64,000 nt of DNA. Source: Citrobacter sp. Marseille-Q6884. GTDB lineage: Bacteria; Pseudomonadota; Gammaproteobacteria; Enterobacterales; Enterobacteriaceae. The DNA lies in assembly GCF_945906775.1 (NCBI RefSeq), contig NZ_CAMDRE010000002.1, positions 62,001 through 126,000 on the forward strand. The letters run 5' to 3'. The translations under genes were made by a program, and so were the position numbers. Within the stretch, counting starts at the first letter, position 1. Each line of letters opens with the position of its first letter. The notes under the pieces were generated by a model. The model searched no databases. It was given only the letters and a program-made list of their open reading frames with translations, and was not told where the DNA came from. Shown piece after piece: positions 8,818 to 16,207 of the stretch.

Positions 8818-9708
8818 ATGACTGTGCAATTAGGCATTAACCCGCTGACATGGACCAATGATGACCTGCCTTCTCTGGGGGCGGAGACACCGCTTGATAC
8901 GTGTCTGAGCGAAGGGAAAGAGGCGGGGTTTGCGGGTTTTGAGTTGGGCAATAAATTCCCGCGTGAAGCGCGACTGCTGGGTCCGATCCTGCAGCGCCAC
9001 GATTTGCAGCTGGTTTCAGGCTGGTACTCCGGTCGCCTGCTGGAACGCAGCGTCGAAGAAGAAATCGCCGCCGTGCAATCGCACCTGACCTTACTGCGTG
9101 AGCTGGGCGCAAAGGTCATGGTGTTTGCCGAGGTGAGTGGTTGTATTCACGGCGAGCAGCAGACGCCGGTTCATTTGCGTCCGCGCTTCCCGCAGGCGCG
9201 CTGGAAAGAGTATGGCGAGAAGCTCACCGCGTTTGCCCGCTATACGCAACAGCAAGGGGTTCAGATTGCTTACCATCATCATATGGGAACGGTGATTGAG
9301 TCTGCTGAAGACGTCGATAATCTGATGACCCATACCGGTGAGGAAGTGGGGTTACTGCTGGATACCGGTCATCTGACGTTTTCCGGAGCCGACCCGCTGG
9401 CGGTGGCGCAGCGCTGGGCATCCCGCATCAACCATGTTCATTGCAAAGATGTGCGTGCCGATGTCCTGGCTGATGTAAAAAATCGCAAAACCAGCTTCCT
9501 CGACGCCGTGCTGAGCGGCGTGTTCACTGTGCCGGGTGATGGCTGTGTGGATTACCCGCCGATCATGGCGTTGCTGAAGGCGAACCAGTATCAGGGCTGG
9601 CTGGTGGTGGAAGCGGAGCAGGACCCGGCCATCGCACACCCGCTAACTTACGCGCGTCTGGGATATAACAACCTGAGCCGTCTGGCGCGCGATGCCGGAC
9701 TGATTTAA
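8818..9708 (+). CDS. iolE: Inosose dehydratase (myo-inosose-2 dehydratase)
   Basis: A 296-residue TIM-barrel protein of the xylose isomerase-like AP_endonuc_2 family. It dehydrates 2-keto-myo-inositol to trihydroxycyclohexanedione, the IolD substrate. Metal-binding signatures are visible: AYHHHMGT, LLDTGHLTFSG and HVHCKDVR, then VEAEQDPA near the C-terminus. The N-terminal GINPLTWTNDDLP is characteristic of IolE rather than of IolH or IolI. It has a GGAG site and follows iolC by 14 bases. Confidence 0.93.
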   Translation: MTVQLGINPLTWTNDDLPSLGAETPLDTCLSEGKEAGFAGFELGNKFPREARLLGPILQRHDLQLVSGWYSGRLLERSVEEEIAAVQSHLTLLRELGAKVMVFAEVSGCIHGEQQTPVHLRPRFPQARWKEYGEKLTAFARYTQQQGVQIAYHHHMGTVIESAEDVDNLMTHTGEEVGLLLDTGHLTFSGADPLAVAQRWASRINHVHCKDVRADVLADVKNRKTSFLDAVLSGVFTVPGDGCVDYPPIMALLKANQYQGWLVVEAEQDPAIAHPLTYARLGYNNLSRLARDAGLI

Positions 9709-9717
9709 GGAGGTGGC

Positions 9718-10536
9718 ATGTCACATCTGTTATCACGCTGGCAGCAGCCAAACGCGCAAGGCCTGACGCAGTCCGTCACGCCGGAACGTGCAGGCTGGGG
9801 ATATGTCGGCTTTGCGGCCTATGAACTTGAGGAAGGGCAGCAACTGACGCTACCCGCCGTCGATGAGGAGCGCTGTCTGGTGCTGGTGGCCGGACGTGCA
9901 ACCATTACTACGCCTACGGCGACGTTCAGTGATATTGGCGAGCGGATGAGCCCGTTCGAACGGATTAAACCGTGGGCGGTGTATGTTACGCCGCAGGAAA
10001 CCGTGCAGGTTCAGGCACTGACCCGGCTGGAGCTGGCCGTTTGTTCCGCGCCGGGGAAAGGCACCTACCCGACGCGGCTGATCGCGCCGCAGGATATCGA
10101 CGGTGAAGCGCGAGGAAAAGGGCACAACCAGCGTTACGTGCATAACATTCTGCCTGAGGATAAACCCGCCGACAGCCTGCTGGTGGTCGAAGTGTGGACC
10201 AACGAAGGCTGTACCAGTTCATACCCGAGCCACAAACACGATACGGATAATCCACCACAGGAAACCTATCTGGAGGAGACTTATTACCACCGTCTTAACC
10301 CGGAGCAAGGATTCTGTATGCAGCGGGTGTACACCGATGACCGGACGCTGGATGAGTGTATGGCGGTCTACAATCGTGATGTCGTGATGGTGCCGAAAGG
10401 TTATCACCCGGTGGCGACGATGGCAGGGTATGACAGCTACTACCTCAATGTGATGGCCGGCCCGGTACGGAAATGGATGTTCACCTGGGAAGAGGATCAT
10501 GCGTGGATAAATACCACCTATTCCGCTGAAAAATGA
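9718..10536 (+). CDS. iolB: 5-deoxy-glucuronate isomerase
   Basis: A 272-residue KduI/IolB-family double-cupin isomerase that converts 5-deoxyglucuronate to 2-deoxy-5-keto-gluconate, the IolC substrate. Metal-ligand region SYPSHKHDTD plus EETYYHR is present in the C-terminal cupin, and GYHPVATMAGYDSYYLNVMAG is a strong IolB signature. An ideal AAGGAGG site precedes the ATG, 9 bases after iolE. It is the last gene of the operon. The final step (IolA, malonate semialdehyde dehydrogenase) is not in the window. Confidence 0.94.
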   Translation: MSHLLSRWQQPNAQGLTQSVTPERAGWGYVGFAAYELEEGQQLTLPAVDEERCLVLVAGRATITTPTATFSDIGERMSPFERIKPWAVYVTPQETVQVQALTRLELAVCSAPGKGTYPTRLIAPQDIDGEARGKGHNQRYVHNILPEDKPADSLLVVEVWTNEGCTSSYPSHKHDTDNPPQETYLEETYYHRLNPEQGFCMQRVYTDDRTLDECMAVYNRDVVMVPKGYHPVATMAGYDSYYLNVMAGPVRKWMFTWEEDHAWINTTYSAEK

Positions 10537-10572
10537 CGATCCGATCTTTCTGGATGAAGAAAAGAAATAATG

Positions 10573-10640
10573 CGTTGGAGAGGGTTACCTGAGTAAGGTC
10601 TGTTGCGACGGTTGAGCATCAGACCTTTCTCCAACGTTTT
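10573..10640. terminator. Nested two-stem hairpin between convergent iol and PTS operons
   Basis: An outer stem CGTTGGAGA (10573-10581) / TCTCCAACG (10628-10636) stacks directly on an inner stem AAGGTCTG (10595-10602) / CAGACCTT (10620-10627). A 13-base bulge lies on the 5' side and a 17-base loop closes the inner stem. TTTT follows on the + strand. It can terminate iolB transcription, and its complement lies just past the end of the - strand PTS operon. The two stems abut exactly, which is more elaborate than an ordinary terminator. The rest of 10537-10755 shows no gene. Confidence 0.6.
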
Positions 10641-10755
10641 GCTGGGCTTGGGGGGAAACGTTAGAGCGCGATATAGACACGTTTTTGAATCGCTAAGGAT
10701 GTGTCAGTGAATAACTGATGGCGAATGAACTGACAGGCGGTGGATACAAAATCTT

Positions 10756-11160
10756 TTAATTTTCAGTCAGATTGCGTGCTCTGCCGCTAATATCAATAAT
10801 ACCATCATGAGCCGCCTGGAGAAGGGATGCAGCGGATAAGTGCCCCTGGTTATCCTGCATGTACACCAGTACCATCGACAGATTAAGCCCTGTATAAACG
10901 GTGGTGGTTTCCCGGTGCTGTAGCCAGTATTTCAGCGCAACATTCGCTGGTGTTCCACCTGCGATATCGCAAACCAGAATCACGGGTTCATCCGCGTAGG
11001 CTGACAGCAGAGTCTGCAGCGCATGCGCAAGAGACTGTGGGCTGTCGCTAATGCGGAGCGCAAGGGCATGGACGTCGTTTCGCGGCCCCAGAATATCGAA
11101 GGCGGCGTCGCGAATGGCCACGGCGATGTCGCCGTGGCTGATTAAGACAAGCTGTGTCAC
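10756..11160 (-). CDS. PTS mannose-family EIIA component (second EIIA of the operon)
   Basis: A 134-residue cytoplasmic EIIA of the Man/Agn family. The phosphorylated histidine is in LVLISHGDIA (His9), and DIAGGTPANVAL is the second family motif. It passes phosphate from HPr to an EIIB. It is the last gene of the operon, and its start overlaps the stop of the GH35 gene by 4 bases, implying translational coupling. Another EIIA begins the operon (15628-16092), so the cluster is doubly supplied. Confidence 0.9.
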   Translation of the reverse strand: MTQLVLISHGDIAVAIRDAAFDILGPRNDVHALALRISDSPQSLAHALQTLLSAYADEPVILVCDIAGGTPANVALKYWLQHRETTTVYTGLNLSMVLVYMQDNQGHLSAASLLQAAHDGIIDISGRARNLTEN

Positions 11161-12938
11161 GTTGTGTTCTCTGATACCTCAATATAAACGGGCTCGTCCA
11201 GCAGATCTAACGCGCCAACGTCGACCCCTTCGGTTTCGAAGATAACCAGACGGTTCTCCCCCTGCCTTAGCAGCGGTGCCGGGATGTACAGATAACCCAG
11301 AGGCCCGCGATGCCAGTAACGGCCAAGATTGAAGCCGTTGATAAACGCGACACCTTTACCGAGCGATCGGGTATCCAAAAAGGTATCAGCTGGGTTGTCG
11401 ATAGCAAAGCGATATTCATAAAACGCGGGTTGCTGCGACTGCCAGCCTGCTGAGAAATCGATATCTTCAATATTATCCAGCGGCAGCGGATAAATGTCCC
11501 AATCGGCTTCCAGATGCAGGTCAATGACCAGTCCACCACGCAGCCCTTTACGCTGGGTGGGAGACAGCAGTCGCGGACCATAGTTGACCCGTCCCATGTT
11601 TTCGATCAGCAGGTCCAGCACGTTGTCGCTTTCACGTAAGGTAAATGGGATCTGCTCCCCTATCTGCTCGTGATACTGGGTCGCCAGATGTTGGCCATTG
11701 CAATAAAACTGCACTCTGTCGCTCGCATCGACCACCCTGCATTTCTCGACCTTTCCGGGGCCTGCCTTATGGCAACGGTAAAGAATATAGCCGTAATTTT
11801 GACCGACTTCTTCCATTGTCAGTGGCCAGGGGCTTTTCACGGGATGACTCAGCGTCGGGAGCGTCGCAAACAGGCTGACTTTTCGATTGAGAGCGATCGT
11901 GCCATAGGCTCGTCGCAAAAGCCCAACTGGTGCGGACTGCTCAATCTCCGGTGCATGCTGGTGGATGGCCCGCTGCACAGCGAAGAATTTCGCACCCGGC
12001 TCACCCCATTCACTCAACAGCGCATCATAATCATAGGAAGTGACCTGTGGCAGGTCTTTATCGCCGCGCACGGAACAACCGTTCATAAAACCAAAGTTAG
12101 TGCCGCCCTGAAACATGTAGATATTGATACTGGCGCGCGTCAATAAAGTGCTTGTTTCCTGACCGACATCCTCGGCGTCGCGACGAATGATGGCATCACC
12201 GTAGCGGTTAAACCAGCCGTTCCAGAACTCCATGCACATCAGCGGACGTTCCGGCTGGAAAGCGTCAAGGTTATCGAGGCTTTCGGCAGTACGGGAGCCA
12301 AAATTCGCGGTTGCCAGGACATTGTCATTGCACAGGGAACCCGCCTGGAGCGCTTCCTGCCAGGCGCCATCGGAAGTGAATAATGGCACTGTGACGCCAT
12401 ACTGACGCATCATAGCCGACAGTGCGCGCAGGTAGGCTTTGTCGTTGCCAAACGAACCATATTCATTCTCCAGTTGCATCATCACCACGGGGCCGCCGCG
12501 ATCGTACTGCCAGGGCACGAGGCGGGGAAGCAGTTCGGCATAGTAGCGCTCAACCGCCTGTAAAAATGCGGGTTGACTGCTGCGTACCCGCAGCGACGCA
12601 TCGCGCAGCAGCCAGGCGGGAAGCCCACCAAACTCCCACTCCGCGCAGATGTAGGGCGAAGGGCGCAAAATAACAAACAACCCTTTGCGTTGCGCCAGCG
12701 TGATGAAACGCTCAACATCCGCCATGCCGGTGAAGCAAAAGCGATCGGGTGCTGGCTGGTGGATATTCCACGGCAGGTAAGTTTCCACGCAGTTGGCGCC
12801 CAGTGCTTTAAGGTTATTGAGACTGTGTTCCCAATATTGCGGCACGAGGCGGAAATAGTGGATCGCGCCGGAAATAATCTGTACGGGCTTTCCGTCCTGC
12901 AGCAGGTTTTTGTCGACCGTAAAGGTACCCATGCTCAC
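11157..12938 (-). CDS. GH35 beta-galactosidase, cytoplasmic
   Basis: A 593-residue glycoside hydrolase family 35 enzyme. Glu159 in QLENEYGSFG is the expected acid/base and Glu237 in CMEFWNGWF the nucleophile. YLPWNIHQP and RPSPYICAEWEFGGLP line the barrel, and C-terminal jelly-roll domains end the protein. There is no signal peptide, so it acts on sugar that has already entered the cell. Placement between PTS EIID and EIIA genes matches the gnb (Lactobacillus) and bgaC (Streptococcus) loci, whose GH35 enzymes cut Gal-beta-1,3-GlcNAc/GalNAc. A similar preference is inferred here. Confidence 0.92.
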   Translation of the reverse strand: MSMGTFTVDKNLLQDGKPVQIISGAIHYFRLVPQYWEHSLNNLKALGANCVETYLPWNIHQPAPDRFCFTGMADVERFITLAQRKGLFVILRPSPYICAEWEFGGLPAWLLRDASLRVRSSQPAFLQAVERYYAELLPRLVPWQYDRGGPVVMMQLENEYGSFGNDKAYLRALSAMMRQYGVTVPLFTSDGAWQEALQAGSLCNDNVLATANFGSRTAESLDNLDAFQPERPLMCMEFWNGWFNRYGDAIIRRDAEDVGQETSTLLTRASINIYMFQGGTNFGFMNGCSVRGDKDLPQVTSYDYDALLSEWGEPGAKFFAVQRAIHQHAPEIEQSAPVGLLRRAYGTIALNRKVSLFATLPTLSHPVKSPWPLTMEEVGQNYGYILYRCHKAGPGKVEKCRVVDASDRVQFYCNGQHLATQYHEQIGEQIPFTLRESDNVLDLLIENMGRVNYGPRLLSPTQRKGLRGGLVIDLHLEADWDIYPLPLDNIEDIDFSAGWQSQQPAFYEYRFAIDNPADTFLDTRSLGKGVAFINGFNLGRYWHRGPLGYLYIPAPLLRQGENRLVIFETEGVDVGALDLLDEPVYIEVSENTT

Positions 12939-12942
12939 TCCA

Positions 12943-13773
12943 TTAACCGAGAATGCCGGTGTTATAGCCCACGATGGATATCAGCATCACCACCCAAATA
13001 ACGCGGGTGGAGTTCATGCGACGCACCCCAAGCAGCCAGTACACCAACGCGACCAGCAGGACCGGCAGCAGTGATGGCATCAGTTGATCAAGCGTTTCCT
13101 GGATTTTCAGCTCCACACCACCGCTTTTTAGCGTCAGTGGTACTGTAACGTGCACGACAGAGGCGATAAGCGCGCCGACAACCGTGACCCCGAGCAGTGT
13201 TGCTGCTTCGGTAATCGACTTCAGCCGGGTGTTCATGCTGCCGACCATGTTGATACCCTGGCGATAGGCAAACCCGAGCTGTGGAAGGCGAAAACCAAAG
13301 ATGATCAGAATGTGGGCGATGATCCAGAAGATGGAACCCATCGGATTACCGTTCAGCGCCATCCATGAGCCCACGGAGCCGAAAATGGTCGGCACCAGTG
13401 CGCCGAACAGGGCATCACCGATTGCAGCGAAGGGCCCCATCAGTCCGGTTTTCAGGCCGGATACCGCTTCCATCGCGTCACGACCTTTTTCCTCTTCCAA
13501 CGCCAGATCGACGCCGAGGATCAGCGCGCCGGTATGGGGGCTGGTGTTAAAAAACTGCGCATGCATCTCCAGGTTCTTTTTTAACGCCGCCGGATCGTCG
13601 CCGTAGAGCTTCTGTGAGGCTGGGAGCATGGCATACAGGTAGCCGGTACTCATCATACGTTCGTAGTTCCAACAAATCGCAGAGGTAAAGAGCCAGCGCA
13701 GATTCACCCGACGTAGGGTGCGACGATCGAGCCGGCCCTGAGTCTCAGCGACAGTGGTATCAGATTTCATCAT
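12943..13773 (-). CDS. PTS mannose-family EIID component
   Basis: A 276-residue membrane EIID that forms the translocation channel with EIIC. Family motifs include LRWLFTSAICWNYERMMSTGYLYAMLP at the N-terminus (split hallmark R...NYERM...G) and GLKTGLMGPFAAIGDALFG. The C-terminal part is hydrophobic. The ATG at 13773 is chosen because GGGGAG lies 7 bases upstream and the resulting length fits the family. A longer frame opens at 13896 but lies over the EIIC gene. It overlaps the EIIC stop by 14 bases. Confidence 0.9.
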   Translation of the reverse strand: MMKSDTTVAETQGRLDRRTLRRVNLRWLFTSAICWNYERMMSTGYLYAMLPASQKLYGDDPAALKKNLEMHAQFFNTSPHTGALILGVDLALEEEKGRDAMEAVSGLKTGLMGPFAAIGDALFGALVPTIFGSVGSWMALNGNPMGSIFWIIAHILIIFGFRLPQLGFAYRQGINMVGSMNTRLKSITEAATLLGVTVVGALIASVVHVTVPLTLKSGGVELKIQETLDQLMPSLLPVLLVALVYWLLGVRRMNSTRVIWVVMLISIVGYNTGILG

Positions 13774-14569
13774 CAGTAATCTCCCCAGAGGTAGTCTGTA
13801 CGGCAGGGCGAGGCGTATCTTCTGACTGGCGCTTCTCCGTACTGGAAACGTTGCGGTAGTGAATAATGGCACCGGCGATACCGAGAACAGCGACACCCAG
13901 CATCGGCGTTTTCAGCCAGGCTGCGGCGAAGAAGCCAATCAGCAGCCAGGGGAAAAACTGACGGGTTGGCAGGTAGCGCAGCAGAATACCGATACCGACG
14001 ACCGGCAAAATACCGCCCGCAACCTTCAGGCCGCCCATCAGCCAGTCCGGTGCGTAGTGCAACACCAACTGGACGAAATGTTCTCCGAACAGCAGCATCA
14101 GCAGCACGGGTAGCATTCGTGACAGCCCCCAGGGAAGGGCGCCTGCGAGTACGTTACGTTCAATCGCGCCGATATCCAGTCTGTCGATAGCTTTGATGAT
14201 GCGATGCAGGAAAAAGGTGTTGAGAAAGCGCGCCAGGATATCCAACTGAATCAGCAGCAGGCCGACTGGCACAGCGAGTCCGATGGCGAACTCAATGCCT
14301 TTGCCGCTGATGACCGCGAAAATTGTGCCGATAATGGCGCCAGTGGTGAAATCAGGAATTGAGGCGCCGCCGTAGGTGCCGACACCCAGCACCATTAGCT
14401 GCAGCGTTGCGCCAACGGCAAGACCGGTGGTGACATCCCCCATAATAAGACCGGTGATCATCCCGGCATTCAGTGGATATCCCAGACCGACGTTGACGGT
14501 AATAACGTCAATAATCTGGATAAAAGCAAACAGGCAAATAACCAGAATCTGCCATCCTTCTATTGTCAT
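13760..14569 (-). CDS. PTS mannose-family EIIC component
   Basis: A 269-residue inner-membrane EIIC of the mannose/sorbose family, almost wholly hydrophobic with several membrane spans. GLGYPLNAGMITGLIMGD and VLGVGTYGGASIPDFTTGAIIGT are family motifs. It carries the sugar across the membrane together with EIID. The C-terminal 35 residues are charged and cytoplasmic. It starts 14 bases after the EIIB gene. The substrate is not readable from the sequence. Confidence 0.92.
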   Translation of the reverse strand: MTIEGWQILVICLFAFIQIIDVITVNVGLGYPLNAGMITGLIMGDVTTGLAVGATLQLMVLGVGTYGGASIPDFTTGAIIGTIFAVISGKGIEFAIGLAVPVGLLLIQLDILARFLNTFFLHRIIKAIDRLDIGAIERNVLAGALPWGLSRMLPVLLMLLFGEHFVQLVLHYAPDWLMGGLKVAGGILPVVGIGILLRYLPTRQFFPWLLIGFFAAAWLKTPMLGVAVLGIAGAIIHYRNVSSTEKRQSEDTPRPAVQTTSGEITDDEI

Positions 14570-14583
14570 GGTGGCTCCTCGCT

Positions 14584-15069
14584 TTATTTCAGGTTATTAA
14601 GAATATCGGTGACATTCAGCTTATCGTCGTTAGGAACGCGCTGACTGATAATTTTTGTGCCCTGCGCGCCAAGCTGCTGAAGTCGGGTAATATCCTCGGC
14701 AGAAAGGCTGACACTTTTCGTGACCGGGAATCCGTTATGAAGCTGTGTCACGTTGGCAATATTAATTTCAGGCATCGGCAGATGATGTTCATACAGAGCC
14801 ATTAATGCTGGAACTGATTTAATAAGTAACAGCACGCGCTGCGAATCATATTTGCCCGCAATAATATTTTCCGCCGCCGTTTTGAACGGCAGGACACTTA
14901 ACTTAACACCTGCAGGAACAGCCATTTTGAGGGTCATTTTGTCGATGTCGCTTTCCGCTATTTGATCATCTACCACCATGATACGGGTGATATTCAGACG
15001 CGATGTCCACATATTGGCGACCTGGCCATGAATGAGCCGCTCATCGACACGGATGTTGATTATAGCCAT
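14584..15069 (-). CDS. PTS mannose-family EIIB component
   Basis: A 161-residue cytoplasmic EIIB that phosphorylates the incoming sugar. The phosphorylation motif is RVDERLIHGQV with His14 as acceptor, preceded by the standard short beta strand. It lies directly before EIIC-EIID-GH35-EIIA, so it is the EIIB of the core transporter. A 118-base gap separates it from the upstream EIIB paralogue; that gap is AT-rich and contains no gene, but might hold a processing site or minor promoter. Confidence 0.92.
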   Translation of the reverse strand: MAIINIRVDERLIHGQVANMWTSRLNITRIMVVDDQIAESDIDKMTLKMAVPAGVKLSVLPFKTAAENIIAGKYDSQRVLLLIKSVPALMALYEHHLPMPEINIANVTQLHNGFPVTKSVSLSAEDITRLQQLGAQGTKIISQRVPNDDKLNVTDILNNLK

Positions 15070-15187
15070 AAATATTCCTCTTATAATTTATTTCCCTGTC
15101 GCGTTCTATTGCAGAAAAACTAAATATTCAGCCGGTAGCGGAGAATAATGTGTTGGCTGCATATGAATACATCAGGAAATAACGTTT

Positions 15188-15634
15188 TTATTTTTCATTA
15201 ACGGGCGGCGAAGGATAATTCACAACGCTGATACCGTGTTGTTTCAGATCCTGGAGCAGGGCCAGTTCGTCGTTCGTTAGCCAGACGCTGGCGGCAAATT
15301 GCTGGCATTCCGCCTGACGGTGATATTGAGAGCAGTTTGCCAGATTAATTTCCGTAATCGCGGGAATACGTGACACGACGCGACTGGCACAGGCGAGGGA
15401 GGCGACGATTACCATCTGGTTTGCACCCGGCAGGATCTGGTCTGCAACATCTTCTGGTGTACAGATGTGGCACGACACGCCCGGTGGTAGCGCCATTTCC
15501 AGCGCCAGAGCGTGCATCGGATCTCCCGCGGCATCATCGTTGCCGACGATAATACGAGTGAGTGCCAGCGCCTGTATCCACCCTGCAACTACCTGGGTAT
15601 GGATGAGACGGTCGTCAACACGCAATGTCAGCAT
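15188..15634 (-). CDS. PTS mannose-family EIIB component (second copy)
   Basis: A 148-residue EIIB paralogue. RVDDRLIHTQVVAGW keeps the acceptor histidine, but Thr replaces the usual Gly after it. The ATG at 15634 overlaps the EIIA stop and follows a GGGGGTGG site; an in-frame start at 15661 would add nine residues inside the EIIA gene and is less likely. It shares only family-level similarity with the EIIB at 14584-15069, so it is an old paralogue rather than a recent duplicate. It may give a second phosphate path or serve regulation. Confidence 0.87.
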   Translation of the reverse strand: MLTLRVDDRLIHTQVVAGWIQALALTRIIVGNDDAAGDPMHALALEMALPPGVSCHICTPEDVADQILPGANQMVIVASLACASRVVSRIPAITEINLANCSQYHRQAECQQFAASVWLTNDELALLQDLKQHGISVVNYPSPPVNEK

Positions 15635-16092
15635 GCCACCCCCGGACCTGCGTTTGCGCATTTGGCCATGGTTTCACGCAGGGCGATGAAATCAGGTTGC
15701 TCGTTCTGGTAGCGACTGGCGCCGTGAGCGGCCTGTAGTGCGATGGTTATCCGCTGCGCGAGCGGTGCGCCTTCGCTCATGTAAAACTCCAGCAGCATCA
15801 CCACGCTGGCACCGGAGATAAGGTGAATATGGCGGCTGCTGGCAGCAATTTTCAGAGCCGTATTATTCACGCTGCCGCCGGGTATATCGGTAAACAGCAC
15901 CATTTCGTTGCCTCTGGAATGTACGTCGGCAGCAGCCTGGGCAAGATGCGTTTCCAGTTGATGAATAGAGGTGATATCACCGCAGTAGGCGCAAATCGGC
16001 GTGACACCGTGGCTATCGCCCAGCAACATATCCAGCGCTGAAACAATGCCTCTGGCATATTCACCGTGTCCCGCCATATAAATTTCAATCAT
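15628..16092 (-). CDS. PTS mannose-family EIIA component (first gene of operon)
   Basis: A 154-residue EIIA. MAGHGEYARGIVSALDML gives the phosphorylatable His9 and TDIPGGSVNNTAL the second motif. The ATG at 16092 is preferred over an upstream frame at 16137 because GGGAG lies 7 bases before it and because the sigma54 promoter (16126-16142) covers the longer frame. The C-terminal tail, about 25 residues, is longer than in the other EIIA. It overlaps the following EIIB by 7 bases. Confidence 0.88.
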   Translation of the reverse strand: MIEIYMAGHGEYARGIVSALDMLLGDSHGVTPICAYCGDITSIHQLETHLAQAAADVHSRGNEMVLFTDIPGGSVNNTALKIAASSRHIHLISGASVVMLLEFYMSEGAPLAQRITIALQAAHGASRYQNEQPDFIALRETMAKCANAGPGVAC

Positions 16093-16125
16093 GTTTGCTT
16101 CTCCCGTCATGGTCTGTTGATATAC

Positions 16126-16142
16126 AGCAAACGCCATGCCAG
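16126..16142 (-). promoter_or_regulatory. Sigma54 (-24/-12) promoter of the PTS operon
   Basis: Read on the minus strand, CTGGCATG-N4-TTGCT matches the sigma54 consensus YTGGCACG-N4-TTGCW with one mismatch and exact GG/GC spacing. Transcription should start about 12 bases downstream, near 16115, leaving a leader of about 23 bases before the EIIA start. The divergence from other promoters and the sigma54 activator gene immediately upstream support it. Confidence 0.85.
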
Positions 16143-16178
16143 TTTTTAATGTGCTGATATTTAAAGGTTAAAATTCTG

Positions 16179-16207
16179 TTTTGGACACTAATTGCCATTT
16201 TCGACAC
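16179..16207 (-). promoter_or_regulatory. Direct repeat, candidate upstream activator site
   Basis: GTGTCGAAAA (16198-16207) and GTGTCCAAAA (16179-16188), both on the minus strand and 19 bases apart start to start, lie about 65-95 bases before the predicted sigma54 start. That is where LevR-type activators bind. The pair overlaps the last codons of the activator gene itself. Binding is inferred. Confidence 0.5.
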
